From contig NZ_JAJFZL010000001.1 in NCBI RefSeq assembly GCF_020733635.1, positions 3,348,001-3,412,000 of the forward strand: a stretch of 64,000 bases of DNA. The letters are read 5' to 3'. This DNA is from Nocardia spumae (GTDB lineage Bacteria; Actinomycetota; Actinomycetes; Mycobacteriales; Mycobacteriaceae). Of this stretch, positions 16,223 through 24,433 are shown piece after piece (positions within the stretch are counted from its first letter, which is position 1; every line of letters begins with the position of its first letter). Position numbers and translations under genes: made by a program. Below the pieces are notes generated by a model, which was given only the letters and a program-made list of their open reading frames with translations, searched no databases and was not told the DNA's origin.

Positions 16223-16852
16223 TCACCTGGCGGTCGAGGTCGCCGGGAGCGGGTCGGTCCAGTACACCGCGTGACCCCACAGCTGCCACAGCGTCTCGAC
16301 GGCGGTCTCGTCGGTGAGCTCGATGTGGGGGTCGTCGTTCTGGTACTGCCAGGTGAGGCAGAACTGTTCGATCATGGCGGTCAGTGCGGACGCGGCGATC
16401 TCGGGATGCAGGCCGGGGCAGTACCCCGCGGACTGGGCCGCGCGAATGTCGCGCGCGATGAGTTCTGTTGCGCTGCGGTGGATCTCGCGCCACCGGGCCG
16501 CGAACGCGGGGTCGATCATCGCGGCCTGGCTGATTCCGATGACCTCGGCCAGATGTTCGCGGTAGTGCAGCCAGAACAACCGGATCGCCTCCCGCAGCGC
16601 GGCGATCGGGGTGAGGCCGCTGCGGTAGGGCTCGGCGATCTTGGCCTGGAGCTTTTCGCTGAAGTCTTCGGCGAGCTCCGCCAGCAGTGCTTCCTTGCCG
16701 TCGTAGTGCTGGTAGAGCAACGCGGGCGATCGGTCCGCTTCGGCGGCGATATCGCTCAAGCGGGCGTTGAGGTAGCCGTCCCGGGTGAAGACCCGGCGGG
16801 CACCCTCCCGGAACGCTTCTCGCGTCGCGCGGCCGCGCGCTGTCCTGGCCAT
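16223..16852 (-). CDS. TetR family transcriptional regulator
   Basis: The 209-residue product starts MARTARGRATREAFREGARR. The HTH reads YLNARLSDIAAEADRSPALL, then YQHYDGKEALLAELAEDF. The C-terminal half resembles the TetR protein at 19302: HYREHLAEVIGISQAAMIDP here against [20 protein letters not shown] there, and both have GYCPxL. The two are therefore paralogues flanking the catabolic block. GGGGAG lies before the ATG. It probably responds to a CoA ester or its acid. Confidence 0.87.
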   Translation of the reverse strand: MARTARGRATREAFREGARRVFTRDGYLNARLSDIAAEADRSPALLYQHYDGKEALLAELAEDFSEKLQAKIAEPYRSGLTPIAALREAIRLFWLHYREHLAEVIGISQAAMIDPAFAARWREIHRSATELIARDIRAAQSAGYCPGLHPEIAASALTAMIEQFCLTWQYQNDDPHIELTDETAVETLWQLWGHAVYWTDPLPATSTAR

Positions 16853-17038
16853 ACACTCCCCATTCGGTCGCGGCCAGTTTTCCGCTACCGCGCCGCTGTC
16901 GCCCTGACGGAACCGCCGTTCCGTTGCTGAACGCATGAACTTTACCCTCGTTCAGGTCGCCTACCTCGTCGGTCGGCACGTCCTGCCCGCACTGTCGCCG
17001 GCGGCAAGGGTGTGGCGCGGTGGGGATCGGTCAGCGGG

Positions 17039-18562
17039 TTATCGGTGTCCGGCGCGCAGTTCGGCCTTGAGCACTTTGCCGGTCGCGCCCCGCGGCAGCT
17101 CGTCGGCGAATTCCACCGAACGCGGGCACTTGAAGTGCGCCAGCCGCCCACGGCACCACTGAACGAGATCCGCCTCGGTCACCGTCGTGCCGCTGTTCGG
17201 GACCACGACGGCGTGTACGCGCTGGCCCCATCTCCCGTCGGGGAGACCGATCACGGCGACCTCGGCGACGTCGGGGTGCTCGGCCAGCGCGAACTCGACC
17301 TCGGCGGGGTAGATGTTCTCGCCGCCGCTGATCACCATGTCCTTGGCGCGGTCGACGATGAACAGATACCGATCGGCGGTGAGCCGGGCGATATCGCCGG
17401 TGCGGTACCAGCCGCCGTCGGTGAAGGCCGCATCGGTCGCGTCCTGATCGCCCCAATACCCGGGGAACAGATTCTCGCTGCGGATGAGCAGTTCGCCCGG
17501 CTCGCCGGCCGCCACATCGGTGCCGTCCGGGGCTGTCACCCTGGCCTCCCAGCCGAGGGTGAGCTGGCCGGCGCTCGTCAGATACGGGCTCTCGGGGGTG
17601 TGGTCGTGTGGAAGCAGTTGGCTCACGAACGACTGGCATTCGGTGCCGCCGTAGATCTGCCGGAACCGGCAGCCGAGGGTTTCCACGGCCGCGCGCAGCA
17701 GGGCAGGGGTGATCGGTGCCGAGCCGTACTGGATTTCCACGAGCGCGGACAGGTCGGGCCGGTGGTCGCGGGAGCGGACCTCGTCGACGAGCATATCGAT
17801 GAGAGTCGGTCCGGCGGTGAAGAACTCGATGCCCTCGGCTTCGATCGTGTCCACCACCGCGGCGGCGTCGAAGGTGTCGTGCACGGTCAGCGTCCCCGCG
17901 GTCAGCATGACCTGCATCGCCTGGGCGAAGCCGGCCAGGTGGAACAGCGGCATGATCTGCAGGTGCCGCGATCCGGTGACCTGGTCGCCGATATCGAGGG
18001 CGAAGCCGGACAGTGACCGGATGAGCGATCCGTGATCGAGCGGGATGAGCTTGGGCCGACCGGTGGTTCCGCTGGTGTGCATCAGCGCGAACACCGAATC
18101 GGAGGTGAGCCGCTCGACCGGGCGCGGCGGTGCGGCCGCGGTGGCCTCCGGTCGCCAGCCGTCGTCTCCCTGGCCGGCGAGTACGACCCTGGCCTCGACC
18201 CGATGGGGGAGTTCGGCGGCATCCACCGTGGAGACCAGATCCGGGCCGGCCAGTACCGCCGCCGGATCGAGCATGGCGAGCAGCGGCGTCAACTCGTGTG
18301 CGGACAGCCGCCAGTTGATCAGGGCGGGGAGCGCCCCGGCCCGCATCAGGGCCAGCGCTTGGATGAGGTAGGCCGCGCTGTTGCGTGCGATGACCGCGAC
18401 CACATCACCTGAGCCGATGCCCAGCGCGGCCCAGCCACCGGCCCGCCGCTCGACTTCGGCGAGGAGTTCGCCGTAGGTGTAGGCGTTGTCGGCGTCGCGC
18501 AGCGCGGGCCGGTCGCGCCGCCCGATGGCCCGCCACTCCAGCACGTGTATCCAGCTCTGCAT
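17039..18562 (-). CDS. acyl-CoA synthetase (ANL/FadD family)
   Basis: The 507-residue adenylate-forming enzyme contains the P-loop LMHTSGTTGRPKLIPL, the A5 motif IYGGTECQ, the hinge region GGWYRTGDIARLTADRYLFI and the catalytic lysine in ATGKVLKAELRAG. It activates a carboxylic acid to its CoA thioester using ATP. The substrate is unknown. It is downstream of the VOC gene on the same strand (30 bp gap), and both are probably transcribed from the promoter with the 14-bp-arm palindrome. A second synthetase lies in the divergent operon. Confidence 0.9.
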   Translation of the reverse strand: MQSWIHVLEWRAIGRRDRPALRDADNAYTYGELLAEVERRAGGWAALGIGSGDVVAVIARNSAAYLIQALALMRAGALPALINWRLSAHELTPLLAMLDPAAVLAGPDLVSTVDAAELPHRVEARVVLAGQGDDGWRPEATAAAPPRPVERLTSDSVFALMHTSGTTGRPKLIPLDHGSLIRSLSGFALDIGDQVTGSRHLQIMPLFHLAGFAQAMQVMLTAGTLTVHDTFDAAAVVDTIEAEGIEFFTAGPTLIDMLVDEVRSRDHRPDLSALVEIQYGSAPITPALLRAAVETLGCRFRQIYGGTECQSFVSQLLPHDHTPESPYLTSAGQLTLGWEARVTAPDGTDVAAGEPGELLIRSENLFPGYWGDQDATDAAFTDGGWYRTGDIARLTADRYLFIVDRAKDMVISGGENIYPAEVEFALAEHPDVAEVAVIGLPDGRWGQRVHAVVVPNSGTTVTEADLVQWCRGRLAHFKCPRSVEFADELPRGATGKVLKAELRAGHR

Positions 18563-18592
18563 GAGATGTCCCTTCGGGCGACGGGCCCGCTG

Positions 18593-19153
18593 TCAGGCGG
18601 TCAGGGTGCGGTCGGCCCGGGTCCGCGGTGCGTGCGCCACGTCCGCCTCGGTGAAATCGCGCATCCAGCAAGCGAATTCGAGCAGAATCCCGTCCGGATC
18701 CTGGAAGTAGAACGAGCGGACGTAGACGCCGGGGTGCATGGTGGTGGCGACCTGCGTCGGGCTTTCGTCGTGATTGACGACGGGGGCGACCTTGATGCCC
18801 TTGGCCTTGAGTTCGGCGCGGTACTCGTCGAACTTGTCCGCGGGGACGTCGAAGGCGACGTGGTTGAGTGAGCCGATGGCGCTGGACCATTCGCCGAATC
18901 CGGGCACGGCGACCGGCGCGGAGATGCCGGGGACCGGTTCGGGGGCGTCGGGAAACCAGAAGAACGCCAGGGAGTTTCCGCCGCCGGCATCGAAGAAGAA
19001 ATGCTGGCCCTGTCCGTCGGGGAGGTCCAGCGTCTTGATCAACGGCATCCCCAGGACTCCGGTGTAGAACTCGACCGTTCGCGCCATGTCGGAACAGACC
19101 AGCGCGACATGATTGAAGCCCCTGAGCTGAAATTCTGGATTCTCTCGCGTCAT
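18593..19153 (-). CDS. VOC-family (glyoxalase/extradiol dioxygenase-like) protein
   Basis: The 186-residue single protein has two VOC modules. Metal-ligand candidates are the His in GFNHVALVCSD, the His in GSLNHVAFDVPAD and the Glu in GILLEFACWM. Such proteins are lyases, isomerases or ring-cleaving dioxygenases. The presence of all three usual ligand positions argues for catalysis. AGGAGG lies before the ATG. It is the first gene after the palindrome and cotranscribed with the acyl-CoA synthetase. Confidence 0.82.
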   Translation of the reverse strand: MTRENPEFQLRGFNHVALVCSDMARTVEFYTGVLGMPLIKTLDLPDGQGQHFFFDAGGGNSLAFFWFPDAPEPVPGISAPVAVPGFGEWSSAIGSLNHVAFDVPADKFDEYRAELKAKGIKVAPVVNHDESPTQVATTMHPGVYVRSFYFQDPDGILLEFACWMRDFTEADVAHAPRTRADRTLTA

Positions 19154-19176
19154 CGCCGTCCTCCTGGCTGCCGTGA

Positions 19177-19212
19177 TTTTATGAATCTGAGGTTAACATC
19201 AGATTCATAAAA
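19177..19212. promoter_or_regulatory. TetR-type operator: palindrome with 14-bp arms
   Basis: The arms TTTTATGAATCTGA (19177-19190) and TCAGATTCATAAAA (19199-19212) are perfect inverted repeats around GGTTAACA. The site lies in the divergent promoter between the VOC gene and the TetR gene at 19302. A related half (ACATCAGATT) recurs at 19970, before the second acyl-CoA synthetase. Confidence 0.8.
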
Positions 19213-19223
19213 CGGCCATAGGC

Positions 19224-19244
19224 TGCCTCCTGCCTCCTGCCTCC
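19224..19244. repeat. three tandem copies of TGCCTCC
   Basis: A 7-bp unit TGCCTCC is repeated three times head to tail and followed by a partial copy, between the operator and the TetR start. It may be a slipped-strand hotspot that changes promoter spacing. Confidence 0.7.
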
Positions 19245-19301
19245 TGCGGCCCTGTCGCTCCGGCCGCTATCGTCGTGTCCGACGAGGTGAGGAGTCCGGA
19301 T

Positions 19302-19919
19302 ATGACCGAACGTGCGCGCCCGACGATTCGTGGCCGGGAGACCTTGGCCGCGATCGAAGCTGCGGCACGAAAGGTGATCGCCGACAAAGGCTTTCTCAAG
19401 ATGACGATTCCGGACATCGCCAAGGAAGCGGGGCGTTCGCCCGCCTCGTTCTACAACTACTTCGACTCCAAGGAAGACCTGCTCGCACACTGGGCCGAGG
19501 AGTTCAAGGTCGAGGCGAGCCGTCGTGCGCGGCCCGCATACGGTCCTGGTCTGTCGCATCGGGAACGAGTCGCGCGGTCCGTGCAGGCGCATTGGGACAC
19601 CTATCGGGAGCGCCTCGCCGAGATGGTCGGCGTCAGCCAGTTGGCGATGGTCAACGACGAGTTCGCCCGATACTGGCGCGAACTCTGTGACGACGCGGTG
19701 GCCGGCATCGCGGAATCCATCGTGCGTGCGCAGGACGAGGGCTACTGCCCGGACCTGGTGCCGCGGGTCACGGCCTCGGCGATCGTGTCCATGCTCAATC
19801 AGTTCTGTTACGACCACCTCGCCGGTGGTGCTCCCGACGTCGACGACGACGAGGCTGTCGCCGCGCTCACCGACATCTGGTACCGCGCCATCTACTGGAA
19901 GCCCGCCGACCGGGTCTGA
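19302..19919 (+). CDS. TetR family transcriptional regulator
   Basis: The 205-residue product has HTH segments [20 protein letters not shown] and [20 protein letters not shown]. Its ligand-binding half is paralogous to the regulator at 16223. The ATG at 19302 has GAGGAG at good spacing; the GTG at 19275 is less likely. It is divergent from the VOC/synthetase operon across the long palindrome and is the natural candidate to bind it and the related site before the gene at 20031. Confidence 0.87.
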   Translation: MTERARPTIRGRETLAAIEAAARKVIADKGFLKMTIPDIAKEAGRSPASFYNYFDSKEDLLAHWAEEFKVEASRRARPAYGPGLSHRERVARSVQAHWDTYRERLAEMVGVSQLAMVNDEFARYWRELCDDAVAGIAESIVRAQDEGYCPDLVPRVTASAIVSMLNQFCYDHLAGGAPDVDDDEAVAALTDIWYRAIYWKPADRV

Positions 19920-19969
19920 TCGATCGCAGATCGGGTCTTGCCAGTCGCGCAATCCTCGGACATGATTAT

Positions 19970-19985
19970 GACATCAGATTTACAT
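19970..19985. promoter_or_regulatory. second, partial copy of the TetR operator
   Basis: The sequence ACATCAGATTTACAT shares ACATCAGATT with the right arm and spacer of the operator at 19177-19212. The left half, TGATTATG, is only a weak match. It lies about 50 bp before the start of the acyl-CoA synthetase gene and could co-regulate that operon. Confidence 0.5.
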
Positions 19986-20030
19986 TTCGGGCGGACGGAC
20001 AGCGCGGTCCCGCAGAAACACAGGAGTCCG

Positions 20031-21584
20031 ATGAAGGTCGATGCGTCACTGGCACATATGGTGCGGCACTGGTCGCGGGTTCGCCCGCACGCGACCGCCA
20101 TTACGGTGGGTGGCCGAGGGGCGCTGACCTATCGCGAACTCGACGAGCTGACTTCGCGATTCGCCAACGGGCTGCGCGGGCTCGATGTCGGGGCGGGGGA
20201 CCGGATCGCCTTTCTCGGCCGCGACACCCGCACCTGGGCAACCGTGCTGGTCGGCGCCTCGAAGGTGCGGGCGGCGGGAGCGCCGCTGAACTGGCGTCTG
20301 GCACGGCCGGAGATGGCGGAGATCCTCGCCGATGCCGAACCCGCGGCCATCGTGTGCGAACCGCAGCTGCTGCCGCTGCTCGGCCTGCCCGCGGGAGAGC
20401 CCGGCGACGGCGACTGCCTGGTGGTCGACGGGGTGGCCACGCCGCTGCGGGCCTGGCTCGATGGGCAGAGCGCCGTGGATCCCGGCGGTGAGCCGGAGCC
20501 GGAGGATATCGCCTTCCTCTTCTACACCTCGGGCACCACCGGACGGCCGAAGGGCGTCCAGCTGGCCAACCGCAGCGTGAGCGCCAACCTGGCCAAAACC
20601 GCGCCGTGGTCGATCGGGCCCGACGATGTGGTGTTCGTGCCCGCCCCGACCTTCCATCTGTCCGGCAGCGGATGGCTGTTCCTGTGTCTCGCGCGCGGCG
20701 CGCACGCGCTGTATGTGAACGAGGTCGTGCCCGCCGAGGTGCTGCGGCTTTTCGAAACCCATTGCGTCACACATGCGCTCGTGGTGCCGGCGGTGCTGCA
20801 GATGCTGGCGCGCGACCCCGTGGCATCCGAGGTCGACTACTCGCACCTGAAGATGATCATCTACGGCGGCTCGCCGACCTCGACGACTGTGCTCGCGGAG
20901 GCCCGGCAGGTGTTCGGCTGCGAGCTCACCCAGTCCTACGGCATGACCGAGAGCAACGGGCCCATCACCTTCCTGTGGCCGGCCGATCACACGGCAGACG
21001 CTCCGGCGCACAGATTGACCTCCGCCGGGCGGCCCGTCGACGGCGTCGAGGTCGCCGTATTCGACCCGGTCGCGGGCGAACGGCTGTCGTCCGGGCAGGT
21101 CGGGGAGGTGTGGACTCGCAGCGATCTGCTCATGACCGGTTACCGCAACAGGCCCGCCGAGCAGGCGGCCGCCGTCACCGAGGACGGCTGGCTGCGCACC
21201 GGCGACGCCGGCTACTTCGACGACGACGGCTATCTCTACATCACCGACCGGGTCAAGGACATGATCGTGTCGGGTGCGGAGAACATCTATCCGGCCGAGG
21301 TCGAGAACACCCTCATGGAACATCCGGATGTCGCCGACGCCGCGGTCGTCGGTGTGCCGCACGAGAAGTGGGGCGAGACGGTCAAGGCGGTCGTGGTGGC
21401 GCGCCCGGGTGCGGCGCTCGAGGCCGGGCAGATCATCGATTACTGCCGGGGGCAGCTGGCCCATTACAAGTGCCCGACCACGGTCGACGTCGTGGACGAC
21501 CTGCCCCGCAATCCGAGCGGCAAGATCCTCAAACGGGTGCTGCGCGACCGTTATTGGCCGAGAGACGGCCGCAGGGTCGGATAG
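20031..21584 (+). CDS. acyl-CoA synthetase (ANL/FadD family)
   Basis: The 517-residue enzyme contains FLFYTSGTTGRPKGVQLAN (P-loop), QSYGMTESNGPITF (A5), EDGWLRTGDAGYFDDDGYL (A7/A8) and the catalytic lysine in NPSGKILKRVLRDR. AGGAG precedes the ATG at 20031. It activates an unknown carboxylate to the CoA ester. It heads a five-gene plus-strand operon with hydrolase, SnoaL, enolase-superfamily and ketopantoate-reductase-like genes, preceded by a partial TetR operator. Confidence 0.9.
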   Translation: MKVDASLAHMVRHWSRVRPHATAITVGGRGALTYRELDELTSRFANGLRGLDVGAGDRIAFLGRDTRTWATVLVGASKVRAAGAPLNWRLARPEMAEILADAEPAAIVCEPQLLPLLGLPAGEPGDGDCLVVDGVATPLRAWLDGQSAVDPGGEPEPEDIAFLFYTSGTTGRPKGVQLANRSVSANLAKTAPWSIGPDDVVFVPAPTFHLSGSGWLFLCLARGAHALYVNEVVPAEVLRLFETHCVTHALVVPAVLQMLARDPVASEVDYSHLKMIIYGGSPTSTTVLAEARQVFGCELTQSYGMTESNGPITFLWPADHTADAPAHRLTSAGRPVDGVEVAVFDPVAGERLSSGQVGEVWTRSDLLMTGYRNRPAEQAAAVTEDGWLRTGDAGYFDDDGYLYITDRVKDMIVSGAENIYPAEVENTLMEHPDVADAAVVGVPHEKWGETVKAVVVARPGAALEAGQIIDYCRGQLAHYKCPTTVDVVDDLPRNPSGKILKRVLRDRYWPRDGRRVG

Positions 21585-21627
21585 CCCTCCGCGAGTACAC
21601 CTTTCATCATCACAGCAGGAGCGACCA

Positions 21628-22743
21628 ATGGCGATCGACAAGACATTCATCGGACTTCCCTCCCCGGCGATCGGGAGGGCGGGCGCGGGCGGGCACCCGT
21701 GCCAGGGCGTCTACCACACCCCGGCGGGTAGATCCCCCAAGGTGGCGGTGATCGCCACCCACTATCAGATCGATTTCTCCGAGCACTATCTCGCCGAATA
21801 TCTCGCCGAGCGCGGATTCGGTTTCCTCGGCTGGAACACCCGCTTCCGGGGGGATGAGAACCACTTCTTGCTCGATCACGCACTGGTCGACATCGGCGTC
21901 GGTGTCCGCTGGCTGCGTGAGGTCGCCGGGGTGGAGACCGTTGTGCTGCTGGGCAATTCCGGCGGTGGGTCGCTGATGGCGGCGTATCAGTCGCAGGCGG
22001 TCGAGCCGAATGTGACGCCGCTGCCGGGTATGCGGTTGGCGGCCGGTGTCGAGGAACTGCCCGCCGGCGACGCCTACATCTCCGTCGCCGCGCACCTGGG
22101 CCGGCCCGATGTGCTGACCGCGTGGATGGACGGCGCGGTCGTCGACGAGAACGATCCGCTCAAAACCGATCCGTCCCTCGATCTTTTCGAGCCGCACAAC
22201 GAACCGCCGTACAGTGCGGAATTCGTCGCCCGCTACCGGGCCGCGCAGGCCGCGCGCAACCGGCGCATCACCGCGTGGGTCAAGGCCGAGCTGGCGCGAC
22301 TGACCGAGGGCGGATATCACGACCGGCCGTTCAGCGTGTTCCGCACCTGGGCCGACCCCCGCACGGTCGACCCGACGCTCGAGCCGACCCGACGCCGGCC
22401 GAACAGTTGTTACGCGGGCAAGCCGGTGCGGGCCAACCGCTCCGTCTACGGCATCGCCGCCGCGTCCACCCTGCGCACCTGGTTGAGCCTGTGGAGCCTC
22501 GACGATTCCCAGACCCGCGCGCAGCCGCATCTGGCCCGGATCGTGGTGCCGTCGCTGGTGGTCAACGCCGATGCCGACACCGGGGTCTTTCCCAGTGACG
22601 CCGCCGCCATCTTCGATGGTCTGGCCGGCACCGACAAACAGCGCCACGATGTGCACGCGGACCACTATTTCCTCGAACCGGCCGGTGCCCGTACCGAACT
22701 CGCCGATCTGATGACCGCCTGGATCGAAAAGCGGTTCGCATGA
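21628..22743 (+). CDS. alpha/beta hydrolase
   Basis: The 371-residue product has a nucleophile elbow VVLLGNSGGGSLMAAYQSQA (Ser in GNSGG), a likely acid in VVNADADTGVFPSDAAA and a late His in VHADHYFLEPAGARTEL. A long helical insertion or lid follows the nucleophile. No signal peptide is present. It probably hydrolyses an ester, lactone or C-C bond in the pathway. AGGAG precedes the ATG. The stop overlaps the next start as ATGA. Confidence 0.8.
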   Translation: MAIDKTFIGLPSPAIGRAGAGGHPCQGVYHTPAGRSPKVAVIATHYQIDFSEHYLAEYLAERGFGFLGWNTRFRGDENHFLLDHALVDIGVGVRWLREVAGVETVVLLGNSGGGSLMAAYQSQAVEPNVTPLPGMRLAAGVEELPAGDAYISVAAHLGRPDVLTAWMDGAVVDENDPLKTDPSLDLFEPHNEPPYSAEFVARYRAAQAARNRRITAWVKAELARLTEGGYHDRPFSVFRTWADPRTVDPTLEPTRRRPNSCYAGKPVRANRSVYGIAAASTLRTWLSLWSLDDSQTRAQPHLARIVVPSLVVNADADTGVFPSDAAAIFDGLAGTDKQRHDVHADHYFLEPAGARTELADLMTAWIEKRFA

Positions 22744-23192
22744 GCGAGAGCGCGAGCGACGCATCGGCGCCGGCCGATCGGCTCGATCCTGGACTGGAGC
22801 GGTTGGCCGCGGATTTCATCGCCGCGGTCGAGCGAGGTGATACCGACGAGATCGCCGAGCGCATCTATGCCCCGGACGCGATCATCTGGCACAACAGCGA
22901 CGGCGTCGAGATGACCGTCGCGCAGAACCTCGCGACGCTGGCCTGGCTGTCGGCAACCCTGCGGGACATGCGCTACGAGGAGGTCGTGCGGATGCCTGCT
23001 CGCGACGGCTACGTGCAACGGCACGTCTTGCGCGGACACTGCCCCGGTGGTGAGGAAATCACCGTGCGCGCCTGCTTCTTCGTCACCGTCGCGGGCGGGC
23101 GGATCACTCGCATCGAGGAGTACCTGGACACCGCGGCCAGTGCGGACGTGCGCAGATACCGTCCCGAAAGTCTCACCGCGACGAACCCGTAA
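22740..23192 (+). CDS. SnoaL-like / NTF2-fold protein
   Basis: The 150-residue protein reads LAADFIAAVERGDTDEIAER, then IYAPDAIIWHNSDGVEMTVA and later ITRIEEYLDTAASADVRRY, the usual cone-fold pattern. Such proteins can be isomerases, dehydratases or hydrolases of small pathway intermediates. The His in IIWHN and the acidic residues of VRMPARDGYV could be catalytic, but the reaction is unknown. It is translationally coupled to the hydrolase. Confidence 0.78.
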   Translation: MSESASDASAPADRLDPGLERLAADFIAAVERGDTDEIAERIYAPDAIIWHNSDGVEMTVAQNLATLAWLSATLRDMRYEEVVRMPARDGYVQRHVLRGHCPGGEEITVRACFFVTVAGGRITRIEEYLDTAASADVRRYRPESLTATNP

Positions 23193-23259
23193 GCCGGCAC
23201 CGACGCCGAAACCGCGTGCGGGCCGCGCCCGCCGCCATCCCCGAAAAGGAGCAATGCCG

Positions 23260-24423
23260 ATGCGCATCACCGCGATCGTGGAGATCCCGGTCCGGCTGCA
23301 CGGCGATGTCGCCAACGCGCTGGTGAACTTCTCCGGCCACACGATCTCGCTGGTCGCTGTGGTCTCGGACGTGATCCGTGCCGGCAAGCCGGTGGCGGGG
23401 GTGGCGTTCAACTCGATCGGCCGCTTCGCGCAGAGCGGGATACTGCGCGACCGGATGATCCCGCGTGTCCTTGCGGCACAGCCGGATTCGCTGCTCGACG
23501 AACAGAATCGGATCGATCCGGCCGAGGTACTGCGGGCCGCGATGCGAGACGAGAAGCCCGGTGGCCACGGTGACCGGGCGGCGGCGGCGAGTGCGCTGGA
23601 ACTGGCCTGCTGGGATCTGAACGCCAAACTCGACGACGAACCCGCGTATGCCCGCATCGCACGGCATTTCGGGCGTGAGCCGATCACCGGCGGAGTGCCG
23701 GTATACGCCGCCGGCGGGTACTACTACCCGGACGGGGGGATCCCCCGACTGCGCGAGGAGATGAGCGGGTACCGGGATCTGGGGTACGACGCGTACAAGA
23801 TGAAGATCGGCGGCGCGCCGCTGGCCGAGGACCTCGCGCGGATCGAGGCCGTCATCGATATCGCCGGCGCCGCCGATCGGGTCGCGGTCGACGCGAACGG
23901 CCGGTTCGATCTGTCCGCCGCCACCGACTGGGGCACGTCGCTGAGCCCCTACGGGCTGCGCTGGTACGAGGAGGCGGGTGATCCCCTGGACTTCGACCTG
24001 AATCGTCAGCTCACCGACGGTTACCCGGGGCCGGTCGCGACCGGAGAGAACTTGTTCTCCGTACAGGACGTGACGAATCTGGTGCGATTCGGCGGCATGC
24101 GCCGGCGCCACGACATCTTCCAGATGGATGCCGGACTCGGCTACGGACTGACCGAGTACGCCCGCATGCTCGGCGTCCTCGAAACACATGGCTTCGACCG
24201 GACATTCGCGTTCCCGCACGGCGGGCATCTGCTCAACCTGCACATCGTGGTCGGCTTGGGACTCGGCGGCTGCGAGTCCTATCCGGGCGTCTTCCAACCC
24301 TTCGGCGGCTACAGCGAGCAATGTGTCCTCGCCGACGGGCGGATCGCGCCGTCGGACGCTCCGGGTTTCGGTCTCGAACAGAAGTCCGGCCTGGCCGATC
24401 TCATCACCGAACTGCTGGCGTGA
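23260..24423 (+). CDS. tarD: enolase-superfamily dehydratase, D-tartrate dehydratase type
   Basis: The 387-residue protein closely resembles D(-)-tartrate dehydratase of the mandelate racemase subgroup over its whole length. Visible markers are YAAGGYYYPDGGIPRLREEM, KMKIGG (Lys180, Lys182), VDANGRFD (Asp211), WYEEAGDPLD (Glu237), ATGENLFS (Glu263) and FPHGGHLLNL (His320). From memory of the Bradyrhizobium enzyme, Lys184, Asp213, Glu239, Glu265 and His322 are catalytic or metal ligands; each maps here with an offset of two. It should dehydrate a 2,3-dihydroxy acid with Mg2+. The surrounding genes suggest the true substrate may be a larger diacid. The ATG at 23260 suits AAGGAG better than the one at 23254. 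Confidence 0.82.
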   Translation: MRITAIVEIPVRLHGDVANALVNFSGHTISLVAVVSDVIRAGKPVAGVAFNSIGRFAQSGILRDRMIPRVLAAQPDSLLDEQNRIDPAEVLRAAMRDEKPGGHGDRAAAASALELACWDLNAKLDDEPAYARIARHFGREPITGGVPVYAAGGYYYPDGGIPRLREEMSGYRDLGYDAYKMKIGGAPLAEDLARIEAVIDIAGAADRVAVDANGRFDLSAATDWGTSLSPYGLRWYEEAGDPLDFDLNRQLTDGYPGPVATGENLFSVQDVTNLVRFGGMRRRHDIFQMDAGLGYGLTEYARMLGVLETHGFDRTFAFPHGGHLLNLHIVVGLGLGGCESYPGVFQPFGGYSEQCVLADGRIAPSDAPGFGLEQKSGLADLITELLA

Positions 24424-24433
24424 GGAACGACCC

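Noticed and set aside
20046..21650. 534-residue minus-strand frame opposite the acyl-CoA synthetase
   Set aside because: It is an antisense shadow of a gene with all ANL motifs.
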